Assembly (NCBI GenBank): GCA_019187225.1
Contig: JABAQQ010000020.1
Coordinates: 62,001 to 126,000, forward strand
Origin: Saprospiraceae bacterium
GTDB taxonomy: Bacteria; Bacteroidota; Bacteroidia; Chitinophagales; Saprospiraceae
Reading direction: 5' to 3'
Length of the DNA: 64,000 bases
This document shows positions 49,481-57,605 of the stretch, one piece after another. The stretch's first letter is position 1; the number at the start of each line of letters is the position of its first letter. Position numbers and translations under genes: made by a program. The notes under the pieces are model-generated. The model was not told the origin of the DNA. It saw nothing but the letters and a program-made list of their open reading frames with translations, and did not search any database.

Positions 49481-50461
49481 GTGAAACACATCTCCATCCT
49501 CGTGCCCGAATCGTCGGTGCTCGACAGCATCACCGCCCCGCGTTACCTGTTCACGGCAGTCAATAATTTTCTGGCAGGCGCCGGCAAACCTCCCCTCTTC
49601 GATGTACACCTCGTCGGGTTGCAAAAGGAAATCCGGCTGCACGACGGGCTGTTTTCAGTACACGCCGATTCGCTGATCCGGGAGGTTGAAAAGACCGACC
49701 TGATCCTCGTGCCCGCCCTTTTCGGCGACTTGAGCGCCGCGCTCGATCTGAACCGCGAATTTTTGCCCTGGATAAAAGCGCAGCACGAAGCCGGCGCCGA
49801 AGTGGCCAGTCTGTGCATCGGAGCATTCCTGCTGGCTTCGACAGGTTTGCTGGAAGGAAAAAAATGTTCGACGCATTGGTTGTTCGCCCACGATTTCCGC
49901 CGGATGTTCCCCAACGTGACGCTCGTGGCCGACCGGATCGTGACCGAAGAGCAGCGCATCTACACAAGCGGCGGCGCCAATTCGTACTGGAATCTGCTGT
50001 TGTACCTCGTGGAAAAATACACCGACCGCGCCATGGCCATCCTCGCCGCCAAGTTCTTCGCCGTCGAGATTGATCGCGACAGCCAGTCGGCTTTTATGAT
50101 GTTTAACGGGCAAAAAGGCCACGAGGACGAGCCGATCCGGCAGGCGCAACATTTCATCGAAGAAAACGTGACCGAAAAGATCTCGGTGGACGAACTGGCA
50201 TCCAAATTCGCCATCGGGCGGCGCAACTTCGAGCGGCGTTTCAAAAAAGCCACGAACAACACACCCATCGAGTACATCCAGCGGGTGAAGATCGAAGCGG
50301 CCAAAAAATGGCTCGAAACCGGCCGAAAAAACGTGAACGAAGTGATGTACGACGTGGGCTATTCCGACGTCAAAGCCTTCCGCTCGGTGTTCAAAAAAGT
50401 GACGGGGCTGTCACCGATGGAGTATCGGAGTAAGTTTAGCCGGGGGGTGGCGAGGGTTTGA
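49481..50461 (+). CDS. GlxA-family AraC regulator with DJ-1/PfpI domain
   Basis: About 326 residues from a GTG at 49481, where homology starts (KHISILVPESSVLDSI); the upstream in-frame sequence is proline/serine-rich and not family-like. Residues ~1-190 are a DJ-1/PfpI-like domain with the nucleophile-elbow region EVASLCIGAFLLASTGLLEG, and ~220-320 an AraC domain (ISVDELASKFAIGRRNFERRFKKAT, VNEVMYDVGYSDVKAFRSVFKKVTG). The family senses small molecules and activates transcription. Likely target: the divergent DoxX run. Confidence 0.87.
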   Translation: MKHISILVPESSVLDSITAPRYLFTAVNNFLAGAGKPPLFDVHLVGLQKEIRLHDGLFSVHADSLIREVEKTDLILVPALFGDLSAALDLNREFLPWIKAQHEAGAEVASLCIGAFLLASTGLLEGKKCSTHWLFAHDFRRMFPNVTLVADRIVTEEQRIYTSGGANSYWNLLLYLVEKYTDRAMAILAAKFFAVEIDRDSQSAFMMFNGQKGHEDEPIRQAQHFIEENVTEKISVDELASKFAIGRRNFERRFKKATNNTPIEYIQRVKIEAAKKWLETGRKNVNEVMYDVGYSDVKAFRSVFKKVTGLSPMEYRSKFSRGVARV

Positions 50462-50536
50462 AACCATCAAGGGGGGGTGCACGAGGCATTGTCTCGCTCA
50501 AGCGGAGGACAGGCGTTTTCTTCCGTAGAGGCTTTC

Positions 50537-50566
50537 TTGCCAGTCAAAATTGAATTTTTATCTTTG
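50537..50566 (+). promoter_or_regulatory. Bacteroidota-type promoter for the AlbA_2 gene
   Basis: TTG at 50537-50539 and TATCTTTG at 50559-50566 are 19 bases apart, matching the Bacteroidota -33/-7 consensus (TTG, TAnnTTTG). Transcription would start near 50573 and leave an ~18-base leader before the ATG at 50591. Confidence 0.65.
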
Positions 50567-50590
50567 TCCATTCACATAAATGAATGATAT

Positions 50591-51637
50591 ATGACCGAAA
50601 ACATCTTGGGCCGAAAAATTGAGGACATTGATGCTGCCGACTTGGTCGAATATTTCACGACAGGAAGAAAGGAGAGCGATTTACTTGAGTTTAAATCCAT
50701 TGTGGGGCCTTTGGACAAACAAAAAGTGATGCGAACGATTTGTGCTTTCCTGAATTCCAGTGGTGGTGTAATTGTGTGGGGAGCGCCTGTTGAAGTCACA
50801 GAGAACAAAGAGAAAGTTGTCAAAGGCGCTCTAACCCCAACAACCGAACACCTCAAAAAAGACAGTTTTATCACATCGCTCTCGGATAAAACTGTTCCTG
50901 TTCCAGCCAATGTAAGGTTTCAGCCGGTGGAAGTCGAGCCGGGAAAATTCGTTTATGTCATCGAGGTTTTAGCGAGTAATACCAAACCACACCAGTACGA
51001 TCACAGATATTGGATGCGCCTCGATGGTCAGACAAGAGAAGCGCCACACCACTATATCGAAGCGTTGTTCAGGCAGGTGAAATATCCGAATCTGGAGGGG
51101 TATTTGAGGATTCATGACATACAAATTGAATACAAGCCATTTAACGATTTTCGGGGTAGAGAACCCCTTGATACCTACTATCAGTTGAAAGTTGAATTTA
51201 TGATTTTCAATCTTTCTCCTTTTCAAAATGAAGAAGGTGTCTCGCTATTTGCATTTAGTAATTTGGGAAACATTAATGAATATCGTAACGATTTTCAAGA
51301 AATAGTGCGTCAAAGAGAGGTTAATTTCACTGCTTCTAAGGACGTTTTACATTATGGTGCTGCTTCAGTTTCTAAAGTACTCATAGTTGCTTTCTGGGGA
51401 AAGGAAATTTCAGCCACAAACAATATTATTAAATTGGTATTTGCATTCGGCGGTAAGTTTTCGCCTCAAAAGGTTTCTTCCTACACGCTTGATTTGTCTA
51501 AATATGATGAGGATGATTTTTTCAAAATAGTTGTAGAGAAAACTCAAAACAAAACCAATTTTGACCTCCGAACTGAAGCCGGAATAACAAATGAAGAATA
51601 TCTAAGACGTGCTATTGGGCCGGATTACATCAAGTAA
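50591..51637 (+). CDS. AlbA_2 (Schlafen-like) ATP-binding domain protein
   Basis: 348 residues. Residues ~15-150 fit the AlbA_2/divergent-AAA-4 domain also found in Schlafen proteins: GRKESDLLEFKSIVG, VMRTICAFLNSSGGVIVWGAP, and RYWMRLDGQTREAPHHYIEALF. The rest, from ~160, is strand-rich and resembles no family known to me. Some relatives have been linked to phage defence or nucleic-acid cleavage, others to transcription control. The gene is much richer in A and T than its neighbours, has its own promoter and stands alone, pointing to recent transfer. Confidence 0.78.
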   Translation: MTENILGRKIEDIDAADLVEYFTTGRKESDLLEFKSIVGPLDKQKVMRTICAFLNSSGGVIVWGAPVEVTENKEKVVKGALTPTTEHLKKDSFITSLSDKTVPVPANVRFQPVEVEPGKFVYVIEVLASNTKPHQYDHRYWMRLDGQTREAPHHYIEALFRQVKYPNLEGYLRIHDIQIEYKPFNDFRGREPLDTYYQLKVEFMIFNLSPFQNEEGVSLFAFSNLGNINEYRNDFQEIVRQREVNFTASKDVLHYGAASVSKVLIVAFWGKEISATNNIIKLVFAFGGKFSPQKVSSYTLDLSKYDEDDFFKIVVEKTQNKTNFDLRTEAGITNEEYLRRAIGPDYIK

Positions 51638-51770
51638 TCTTCTCATTGTTATCACCATTTCCGCCCCACCCGATATTCAGTCATGCCGATGTCTTTCCGC
51701 CTCGCATGACCTTCCCCGCCGCGCCGGTGTCTTTTGACCCGGCGCAAGTCAACGTGAGTAGCCGAGCCTT

Positions 51771-51930
51771 TTACCGAATCCCCTCCCACCACCTCCCAAA
51801 CACCTCCATTTCATTCAGATTGACCTTCTGACCTATCAAAGGATGCAGCAAAGGCATCCCCTTGCGTTCGCTTTCCGCCGCGACCCGGATGATGGGGTCG
51901 TCCCACGACAGAACGAACGGCCAAGCCCAC
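51771..51930 (-). pseudogene. 3' end of a second MBL-hydrolase gene
   Basis: About 50 codons read ...FVLSWDDPIIRVAAESER.GMPLLHPLIG...FGRWWEGIR and a stop, closely matching the last codons of the intact hydrolase at 53300-54394 (WDDPIIRVAAESERRGMPLLHPLIGEK...FGRWWEGVR). Differences are mostly conservative at protein level, so this was a functional paralogue that later lost its 5' part. The sequence breaks off about 40 bases from the hairpin in front of the DUF4143 ATPase gene. Confidence 0.7.
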
Positions 51931-51970
51931 ACAAAATCTCCCGGACACAAAAAGACAGGCTAAAAACAAC

Positions 51971-52017
51971 GTCAACCCCGAAATTTCTGTTTTCTTTGCA
52001 GAAATTTCGGGGTTGAC
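51971..52017. repeat. perfect 19-bp inverted repeat directly before the ATPase start codon
   Basis: GTCAACCCCGAAATTTCTG at 51971-51989 and its exact complement at 51999-52017 with a 9-base loop. The ATG of the ATPase follows without a single base between. The only Shine-Dalgarno-like G-run (GGGG) is inside the right arm and would be hidden in an RNA hairpin. It may be a translational switch, an operator bound by the product, or the edge of a mobile unit. Confidence 0.85.
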
Positions 52018-53178
52018 ATGACCTACATTGCGCGTACTGCCGAACAACATATTCTCAAGTTGGCATCCTACTTTCCTGCTGTGGCGGTGGTCGGGCCGCG
52101 TCAGGTGGGCAAAACCTCGCTGGTGCAGGCACTAAGAGCGCGGCTGCCCAAACCTTCGCTCTATCTGGATATGGAGAACCCGGACGACCGTATCAAACTG
52201 AGCAATCCCGCCCTGTTCCTCGATGCCCTGGCCGACCAGACCGTCATTCTGGATGAAATTCAGAAACTGCCGACGCTTTTTCCCGTCCTGCGCGGCATCA
52301 TCGACCGGCGGCGGGAACCGGGGCGGTTTGTTCTACTCGGCTCGGCTTCACCCGACCTCATCCGCGACAGTTCGGAGTCACTGGCCGGGCGAATCGCCTA
52401 TTTTGAGTTGAAGCCTTTTGCTTTTGGCGAAATTGAACACATCGCCGATTTTCGGCAGCACTGGCTTCGCGGCGGTTTTCCGCAGTCACTTTTGGCACCG
52501 GATGATGAACTGTCGAGATTGTGGCGGCAGAATTTTATCAACACCTACCTGGAACGCGACCTGCCCCTGCTGGGCTTGAGTGCCGACCCGATGGTGACGG
52601 GCAAACTCTGGCGTATGCTTGCCCACCTGAGCGGCCAACTGCTGAATATGGAGGCTTTAGCCGGTTCGCTCGGCCTCAACGGCACCACAGTGCGCCGCTA
52701 TCTGGATTTTTTTGAGTCGGCTTACCTGATCCGGCGTTTGCCGCCTTTTCACGTGAATTTGAAAAAACGTTTGGTGAAAACCCCGAAAATCTATTTGCGC
52801 GACTCCGGCGTGTTGCACCAACTATTGGGTATCGGTTCTTTCTTCGACCTGAGTGGTCATCCCGCACTGGGAAACTCCTGGGAAACATACATTTTGGAAC
52901 AAATTGCTGCGCTGTTGCCCGATTGGGCTGAAATGTATTTCTATCGTACCCACGATGGCACGGAAGCGGATATAGTCATCGCCAGAAGCGGTCGGCCCGA
53001 AATAATTGTGGAAATAAAATATTCCACTGTGCCGAGGGTCTCCAAAGGGCTTTATATCGCCGGTCAGGATTTAGGTATTCAAAAGCATTATGTCATTTGC
53101 CCGGTTGAGTCAGGGTTTCCTCTTTCTGAAAATACAACCGTACTGAGTTATCGGGAGATACCGAGGCTGTTTGCCTGA
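52018..53178 (+). CDS. AAA_14/DUF4143 ATPase
   Basis: 386 residues. Walker A is VVGPRQVGKTSLVQ, Walker B is TVILDEIQKLP, and sensor-like LLGSASPDLI follows; residues ~185-340 form the winged-helix-containing middle, and DUF4143 with the PD-(D/E)xK-like motif DGTEADIVIARSGRPEIIVEIKYS lies near ~320-345. Proteins of this type are very common in Bacteroidota, in many copies, and their function is unknown; the nuclease-like end suggests DNA metabolism or defence. It begins directly after a 19-bp inverted repeat and lies between the two copies of the MBL 3' end. Confidence 0.88.
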   Translation: MTYIARTAEQHILKLASYFPAVAVVGPRQVGKTSLVQALRARLPKPSLYLDMENPDDRIKLSNPALFLDALADQTVILDEIQKLPTLFPVLRGIIDRRREPGRFVLLGSASPDLIRDSSESLAGRIAYFELKPFAFGEIEHIADFRQHWLRGGFPQSLLAPDDELSRLWRQNFINTYLERDLPLLGLSADPMVTGKLWRMLAHLSGQLLNMEALAGSLGLNGTTVRRYLDFFESAYLIRRLPPFHVNLKKRLVKTPKIYLRDSGVLHQLLGIGSFFDLSGHPALGNSWETYILEQIAALLPDWAEMYFYRTHDGTEADIVIARSGRPEIIVEIKYSTVPRVSKGLYIAGQDLGIQKHYVICPVESGFPLSENTTVLSYREIPRLFA

Positions 53179-53299
53179 TGTGAGAATTGGAAGATTTTCC
53201 ACTGCACCTGGTCTTCCTCTCTGAGTTTTTACCACCCTGTTCGCACGCGTTTTTCAAAACGAACAAACAAACTGTCAGCGTCCTCAGCTGGACCCGTAC

Positions 53300-54394
53300 T
53301 CACCTCACCCCCTCCCACCACCTCCCAAAAGCCCTCCTCTCCTCCAAACTCGCTTTCTCCCCGATCAGCGGATGCAGCAATGGCATTCCCCTGCGCTCGC
53401 TTTCTGCCGCGACCCGGATGATGGGGTCGTCCCAATCGTGGTTGGCCAGCGCGAATTTGCCCCAATGCACCGCCAGCAGCCTTTTCGCCCGTAAATCCTG
53501 TGCCGCCTGCACCACTTCTTCGGGCATCAGGTGGATGTATTTCCAGTTCCGGCTATACTGCCCGCATTCCAGGATGGCGAGGTCGAAAGGTCCGTGTTCT
53601 GCGCCGATGGCCGCAAAATGCGCGTCGTAACCGCTGTCGCCGCCGATGAAAATTTTCAGGCTTGGCGTGGTCAGAGCGAAAGAAACCCACAGGGCTTTGT
53701 TGCGGACAAAACCCCGGCCCGAAAAATGCCGCGCCGGACAGACATCCACTACAAAGCCCTCTCCCAGAATGACTTGCTCGTGCCAGTCTTTTTCGATGAT
53801 GCGGGCGGGGTCGTAACCCCAACTTTCAAGGTGCGCGCCGGTGCCGAGTCCACAAATCACTTTGTTGACTTTGGGTCGCAGCCGCCGGAGTGTTTTATAA
53901 TCCACATGATCCCAGTGGTCGTGCGAGATGAACAGGAAATCAACTTCCGGGATGTCGTGGGGCCTATAAACGTCGCTGCCTGTGAAACTTCTCGCGCTCG
54001 CTCCGATGGGCGAGGCCGTACCGCTCAAAACGGGGTCAACGAGGATCTTTTTCCCATCCGCCTGCATGAAATACGACGAATGCCCGAACCAGACCAGCGC
54101 GTTTTCCGCAGGGTCGAGGGCGAACAAATTCGTTTTCATGGAGGGTAGAGGGCCGGTGGGCTGGGTGCGTTTGTTCCGGCGAAAAAGCATTTCCCACAGG
54201 ATACTGCCCACTGTCGCGCCGTCGGTGAGGTCGGGCGTGTGGCTGAGATTTTGGAATTTTCCGCCGCTGTACCGAGGTGAGTTTTTTATCTGAGCGAGGC
54301 GTTTGCCCGAGGGTATTTTGCCGAATTTGGGTTGCCGGACATAAAGTGTCACTGCCAGGGCCAACAGGGCGAGGAAGGAAAAAGCGATGAGCAT
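53300..54394 (-). CDS. MBL-fold metallo-hydrolase (NAPE-PLD/UlaG-like)
   Basis: About 364 residues from the ATG at 54394; a long upstream open frame is only a shadow of the GNAT gene. An N-terminal membrane anchor or signal (IAFSFLALLALAVTLYV) leads to a metallo-beta-lactamase fold with the metal motif FISHDHWDHVDY, the strands GHSSYFMQADGKKILVDPVLSG, FIGGDSGYDAHF and LLAVHWGKFALANH. The arrangement is that of N-acylphosphatidylethanolamine phospholipase D-like and UlaG-like hydrolases, suggesting a phosphodiester or lactone substrate. A truncated paralogue occurs at 51771-51930. Confidence 0.87.
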   Translation of the reverse strand: MLIAFSFLALLALAVTLYVRQPKFGKIPSGKRLAQIKNSPRYSGGKFQNLSHTPDLTDGATVGSILWEMLFRRNKRTQPTGPLPSMKTNLFALDPAENALVWFGHSSYFMQADGKKILVDPVLSGTASPIGASARSFTGSDVYRPHDIPEVDFLFISHDHWDHVDYKTLRRLRPKVNKVICGLGTGAHLESWGYDPARIIEKDWHEQVILGEGFVVDVCPARHFSGRGFVRNKALWVSFALTTPSLKIFIGGDSGYDAHFAAIGAEHGPFDLAILECGQYSRNWKYIHLMPEEVVQAAQDLRAKRLLAVHWGKFALANHDWDDPIIRVAAESERRGMPLLHPLIGEKASLEERRAFGRWWEGVR

Positions 54395-54435
54395 TGTTGT
54401 ACTTTTTGAAGGCGAGTCTTTGGGTGTTTTTCGTA

Positions 54436-54963
54436 TCAAAGCACCAACCTGAACCCATAAACCGGCAATTCTCCCTGCATAAAATCCAGGTCTTCTGCCC
54501 GTTGGAAGCCTAAGTTTTCGTACATTTTCCAGGCGGTTTGCATCGCCGCCGTTGTGTGGATGACCATGTGGCGCACCTTTTTCGCCCGGGCTTTCCGGAT
54601 GCACTCCAGGGTCAGGAGTTTGCCGACGCCCTGGCCCCGGGCGGAGGGGCTGACGGCCAGCAGGCGGAATCCGGCAGCATTTGGCTCGCGGGTCGCCGTG
54701 CCGCCCGAACCGTAGTATTGCATATCGCCAAAGAAAACGACCGCACCGGCGATGTCGCCACCGGCCGAAACGGCTACCAGAAGTTCGGTTTCCGGCTTGT
54801 TGACAAACTCGCCGATGTGGGTGAGCAGGTGGTAGTAAGCAGGTTGTTCCGTTTCTTTCGGAAAACCTTCCAATTGAGAATACACCTGAACCATGAGTTT
54901 TCCTATCTCCGGAAACTCGCCGGGTTCGGCGTTTCTGACGGCATATTTTTCCTGGTGTATCAT
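54436..54963 (-). CDS. GNAT family N-acetyltransferase
   Basis: About 175 residues, with the ATG at 54963 overlapping the DJ-1 gene's stop (ATGA), so the two are coupled. The acetyl-CoA-binding motif is LLAVSPSARGQGVGKLLTLECIRKARAK, followed by the later strands VIHTTAAMQTAWKMYENLGFQRAEDL. Typical of single-domain GNATs, which acetylate an amine of unknown identity. A second GNAT gene lies at 57000-57461. Confidence 0.87.
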   Translation of the reverse strand: MIHQEKYAVRNAEPGEFPEIGKLMVQVYSQLEGFPKETEQPAYYHLLTHIGEFVNKPETELLVAVSAGGDIAGAVVFFGDMQYYGSGGTATREPNAAGFRLLAVSPSARGQGVGKLLTLECIRKARAKKVRHMVIHTTAAMQTAWKMYENLGFQRAEDLDFMQGELPVYGFRLVL

Positions 54964-55541
54964 CAATACATACAAACCTGTCCCTGCCCAACCGGCAAAA
55001 CAGATGCAATCACTTCTTTGCCCGTGTTTTCATCGTACAACCGGCCGACCGCCCATTGGACAAGGTCAATAGCCGCCAGACATCCGGCTGCAGTGGCAAC
55101 GTTTCCATGCACGACCAGATGCCGGTCTTCCAGCACTTCGATGCCCAATTCCCGCAGCGCCTCGAATGCCGTCGGGTAAATTGTCGCCGAAAGCCCGTCC
55201 AGATACCCCATCGCGGCGAGTAAAAGCGCTCCCGAACACATCGAACAGATCAATTGCCTGCCGGGATCGAGCCGGAAACGGTTGAGATACGCTGCGTCTT
55301 TGTACAAGGCCCTTGCGCCCGACCCACTCGCAAAAAATACGAGGTCGGCATCTGCGCATTCTTCAATTTGCCCCTGCATGGCCAGTTCGATGCCGCAGAC
55401 GGATCTGTGGAAGTCAGAAGTGCCCACAATTTTGACCTGAAAATCCTTGTGCCGCAGGCGGACGCGGTTCAGCAAATCCCAGGGGAGAAATACGTCAATG
55501 TCCGTGAACCGGTCGAAGGCTACGATGACTGCTTTTTTCAT
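54963..55541 (-). CDS. DJ-1/PfpI family protein
   Basis: About 192 residues from the ATG at 55541. The DJ-1/PfpI pattern is complete: AVIVAFDRFTDIDVFLPWDLLNRV at the front, ADLVFFASGSGARALY and the nucleophile-elbow cysteine in ICSMCSGALLLAAMGYLDG. It belongs to the isonitrile-hydratase/glutamine-amidotransferase-like branch; roles include deglycation, isonitrile hydration and signalling. Stand-alone, without the AraC domain of the GlxA-type protein at 49481. Coupled with the downstream GNAT. Confidence 0.85.
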   Translation of the reverse strand: MKKAVIVAFDRFTDIDVFLPWDLLNRVRLRHKDFQVKIVGTSDFHRSVCGIELAMQGQIEECADADLVFFASGSGARALYKDAAYLNRFRLDPGRQLICSMCSGALLLAAMGYLDGLSATIYPTAFEALRELGIEVLEDRHLVVHGNVATAAGCLAAIDLVQWAVGRLYDENTGKEVIASVLPVGQGQVCMY

Positions 55542-55698
55542 GATAAAGTTGTTGTTTGAAAACGATGATCGCACCTACACTATTCTCATAGCGCCGGATT
55601 TTTCAGGAGACGCAAAATTAAACCATTGACAATTTCGACCGGTACTCAATAGTGAGTTTTAATCCCCTGATTCGCACGGCTCATACTGTGTTTCCGAC

Positions 55699-56148
55699 TT
55701 ACTGCCTTCCTGCAACGGCTCTCGGCGGCACTTCCCTGACTTCAACCGTCCCGCCGTGTTCGAGCACCGGGCAGGCTTTTGCCAATTCGATCGCTGCTTC
55801 CGGATCGGCAGCCCGCAGGACGATGGCACTCACTACTTTCAAATCGTCGGAAACAACGGCTTCTTTTCGGACCGTTCTTTCCGGACCGGTGAGTACGCAA
55901 CTCTCCCCCGGAAAAACAAAACTGGTGACAAAAACGCTGTCCGCTTTCCACTTTTCTATCACTTTATTCCAAGCGGGGTTGACTGCTTTCGCCTTTTCGG
56001 CAGTGTAGGAAACGGCGTTCACCCGGATCAACAACATAAATTCTTTCATGGGACCTGATTTTTGAATGTGAGAGACAGTTTTTTGCGCAGGGCAAAGGCA
56101 ACTGAGTATTGCCATGCACATCAGTGTGGCAAATAATTTTGATTTCAT
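55699..56148 (-). CDS. YCII-like (DGPF domain) protein with signal peptide
   Basis: About 149 residues from the ATG at 56148, with a signal peptide or lipoprotein-like start (KSKLFATLMCMAILSCLCPAQ). The body, KEFMLLIRVNAVSYTAEKAKAVNPAWNKVIEKW...GERTVRKEAVVSDDLKVVSAIVLRAADPEAAIELAKACPVLEHGGTVEVREV, fits YCII/DGPF-domain proteins, whose relatives are usually cytoplasmic and associated with ECF sigma factors. Export of such a domain is unusual. An internal ATG (at GPMKEF) would give the ordinary cytoplasmic form, so the true start is uncertain. Confidence 0.7.
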   Translation of the reverse strand: MKSKLFATLMCMAILSCLCPAQKTVSHIQKSGPMKEFMLLIRVNAVSYTAEKAKAVNPAWNKVIEKWKADSVFVTSFVFPGESCVLTGPERTVRKEAVVSDDLKVVSAIVLRAADPEAAIELAKACPVLEHGGTVEVREVPPRAVAGRQ

Positions 56149-56213
56149 GTCAGTGCAATTTTGCCGCAAAGGTCCGGGAAGAAGACGCCCCGGAATTGTA
56201 AAAAATCATTGAT

Positions 56214-56981
56214 CTACCAGGCAGGAGGAGATTTAAAAAACTCGGCAGGCGTTTGTCCCGTGAACAATCTGAATGCCTTGTTGAAATGCGCCTGGTCGAA
56301 AAAATCGGCATCGTATGCCATTTCAGTAAATGTCTTTTGTTGCCGCGCGCCGAGCATGACCGATTTCATCCGGACTATCGAAGAAAACTGTTTGGGCGAG
56401 GCTCCAACCACGTTTCTGAACCGTTTTTCAAAAGCATCCTGGCTGATGAAAAGACTCCCGGCCAAATCTTTTACCCGGACTTGTCCTTTGGTTTCCCGGA
56501 TGTTTTGAATGGCAGCAAGTACCAAACCGTCGGGCTTGCGCCCGGTAAACCGGGACCATAAAAACCGTTCGACAACGGCAATCCTATCAACATTGTTTTT
56601 CGCTTCCGACAATTGATCCTCAACCAGTGATAATTCAGCGGGATGTACAAAATTATCGAGCGATACGCTTTCCTCGAATAATTCGTACAAGGGTTCCCTG
56701 AAAAACGAAGCAGCCCCGGTTTCTTTAAAAACAACGAGAATGGCGCCCGTTTCCTTCAAATAATGGACGAGCCGCACCGATTTTTTCAGACCGCTGATGA
56801 CCATTGGCGGCAACTCGATGGTGTATCCATCCGACAAAAAACGAACCTGCCCCTGGAACCGGAACACCATGACGAGGGCTGTGTCGGGAACGACGCGGTT
56901 CACCATCTCTTCCCGATTTTCCATTATCAGAAAATGCCGGATGAAGGGTCTCAACGGCGCAGACGGTTGATGAAAAACCAT
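56214..56981 (-). CDS. AraC-family transcriptional regulator
   Basis: 255 residues. The N-terminal ~150 residues are a DUF6597-like sensor portion (APLRPFIRHFLIMEN, FRFQGQVRFLSDG); the C-terminal AraC domain shows KDLAGSLFISQDAFEKRFRNVVGASPKQF and MAYDADFFDQAHFNKAFRLFTGQTPAEFF. It probably controls the adjacent YCII-like gene or the GNAT/DJ-1 genes. Signal unknown. It lies 18 bases from the stop of the second GNAT gene on the same strand. Confidence 0.87.
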   Translation of the reverse strand: MVFHQPSAPLRPFIRHFLIMENREEMVNRVVPDTALVMVFRFQGQVRFLSDGYTIELPPMVISGLKKSVRLVHYLKETGAILVVFKETGAASFFREPLYELFEESVSLDNFVHPAELSLVEDQLSEAKNNVDRIAVVERFLWSRFTGRKPDGLVLAAIQNIRETKGQVRVKDLAGSLFISQDAFEKRFRNVVGASPKQFSSIVRMKSVMLGARQQKTFTEMAYDADFFDQAHFNKAFRLFTGQTPAEFFKSPPAW

Positions 56982-56999
56982 GCGCTGAACGATTTTTAG

Positions 57000-57461
57000 T
57001 TATCCAATCAAACTTTTCCTGAAACAAACGCTGTTTTCCACACCTTCGTACTGTCCGTAATTCGGGATGCGCCGGTAGCCGTTTTTCTCGTAGAGTGCGA
57101 TGGCCTCGGGTTGGCGCAGCCCCGTCTCGAGGCAGCAGTCATGAGCACCCAGTTCCGATGCCCAGCGTTCCAGTGCGGATAAAATTTTCGATGCGATGCC
57201 TTGTCCGCGCAGTTCGGGGAACACGAACATACGCTTCACTTCCATCACCCCCTCCGCCAAAGGTTTGATAGCGCCGCAGCCGACCGCGCGGCCATCCCGG
57301 TACGCCACGACGACGTTTTTGATGTTTGCTAATTTATTGAACTGGGAGTAAAAAGCGTACTCGTCACCGTCGCGGATGGCCAGTTCGGCGTCGAGATGCC
57401 GGACGAGCGCCGTGAAATCGGGATCGTCTGAGCCGGTGCGTTTCAGAAAAAGTGAGTTCAT
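57000..57461 (-). CDS. GNAT family N-acetyltransferase
   Basis: About 153 residues from the ATG at 57461; the longer frame above it has no family character. GNAT motif: VKRMFVFPELRGQGIASKILSALERWASELG, then CCLETGLRQPEAIALYEKNGYRRIPNYG. The closing pattern Y.RIPNYGQY resembles PaiA-like and small-molecule acetyltransferases. Substrate unknown. Probably in one transcript with the AraC gene. Confidence 0.87.
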   Translation of the reverse strand: MNSLFLKRTGSDDPDFTALVRHLDAELAIRDGDEYAFYSQFNKLANIKNVVVAYRDGRAVGCGAIKPLAEGVMEVKRMFVFPELRGQGIASKILSALERWASELGAHDCCLETGLRQPEAIALYEKNGYRRIPNYGQYEGVENSVCFRKSLIG

Positions 57462-57605
57462 GAAGCCGGATATGATTGAAGCAGAAGGGCAATATAATGG
57501 TAAAATCCAATTCAAAAATGAATGGAAAGATGGATGACAAAGACTGTGGCTGGTCTGCAATGGGGGGCAAAGTCTATGCGGGTTGAGAAACCGGCCGGAA
57601 TGGAT

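Noticed and set aside
53300-55009. A 569-codon reading of the MBL hydrolase gene starting at 55009
   Set aside because: The first ~200 codons are out of frame with, and shadow, the GNAT gene; the ATG at 54394 gives a proper membrane anchor and family start.
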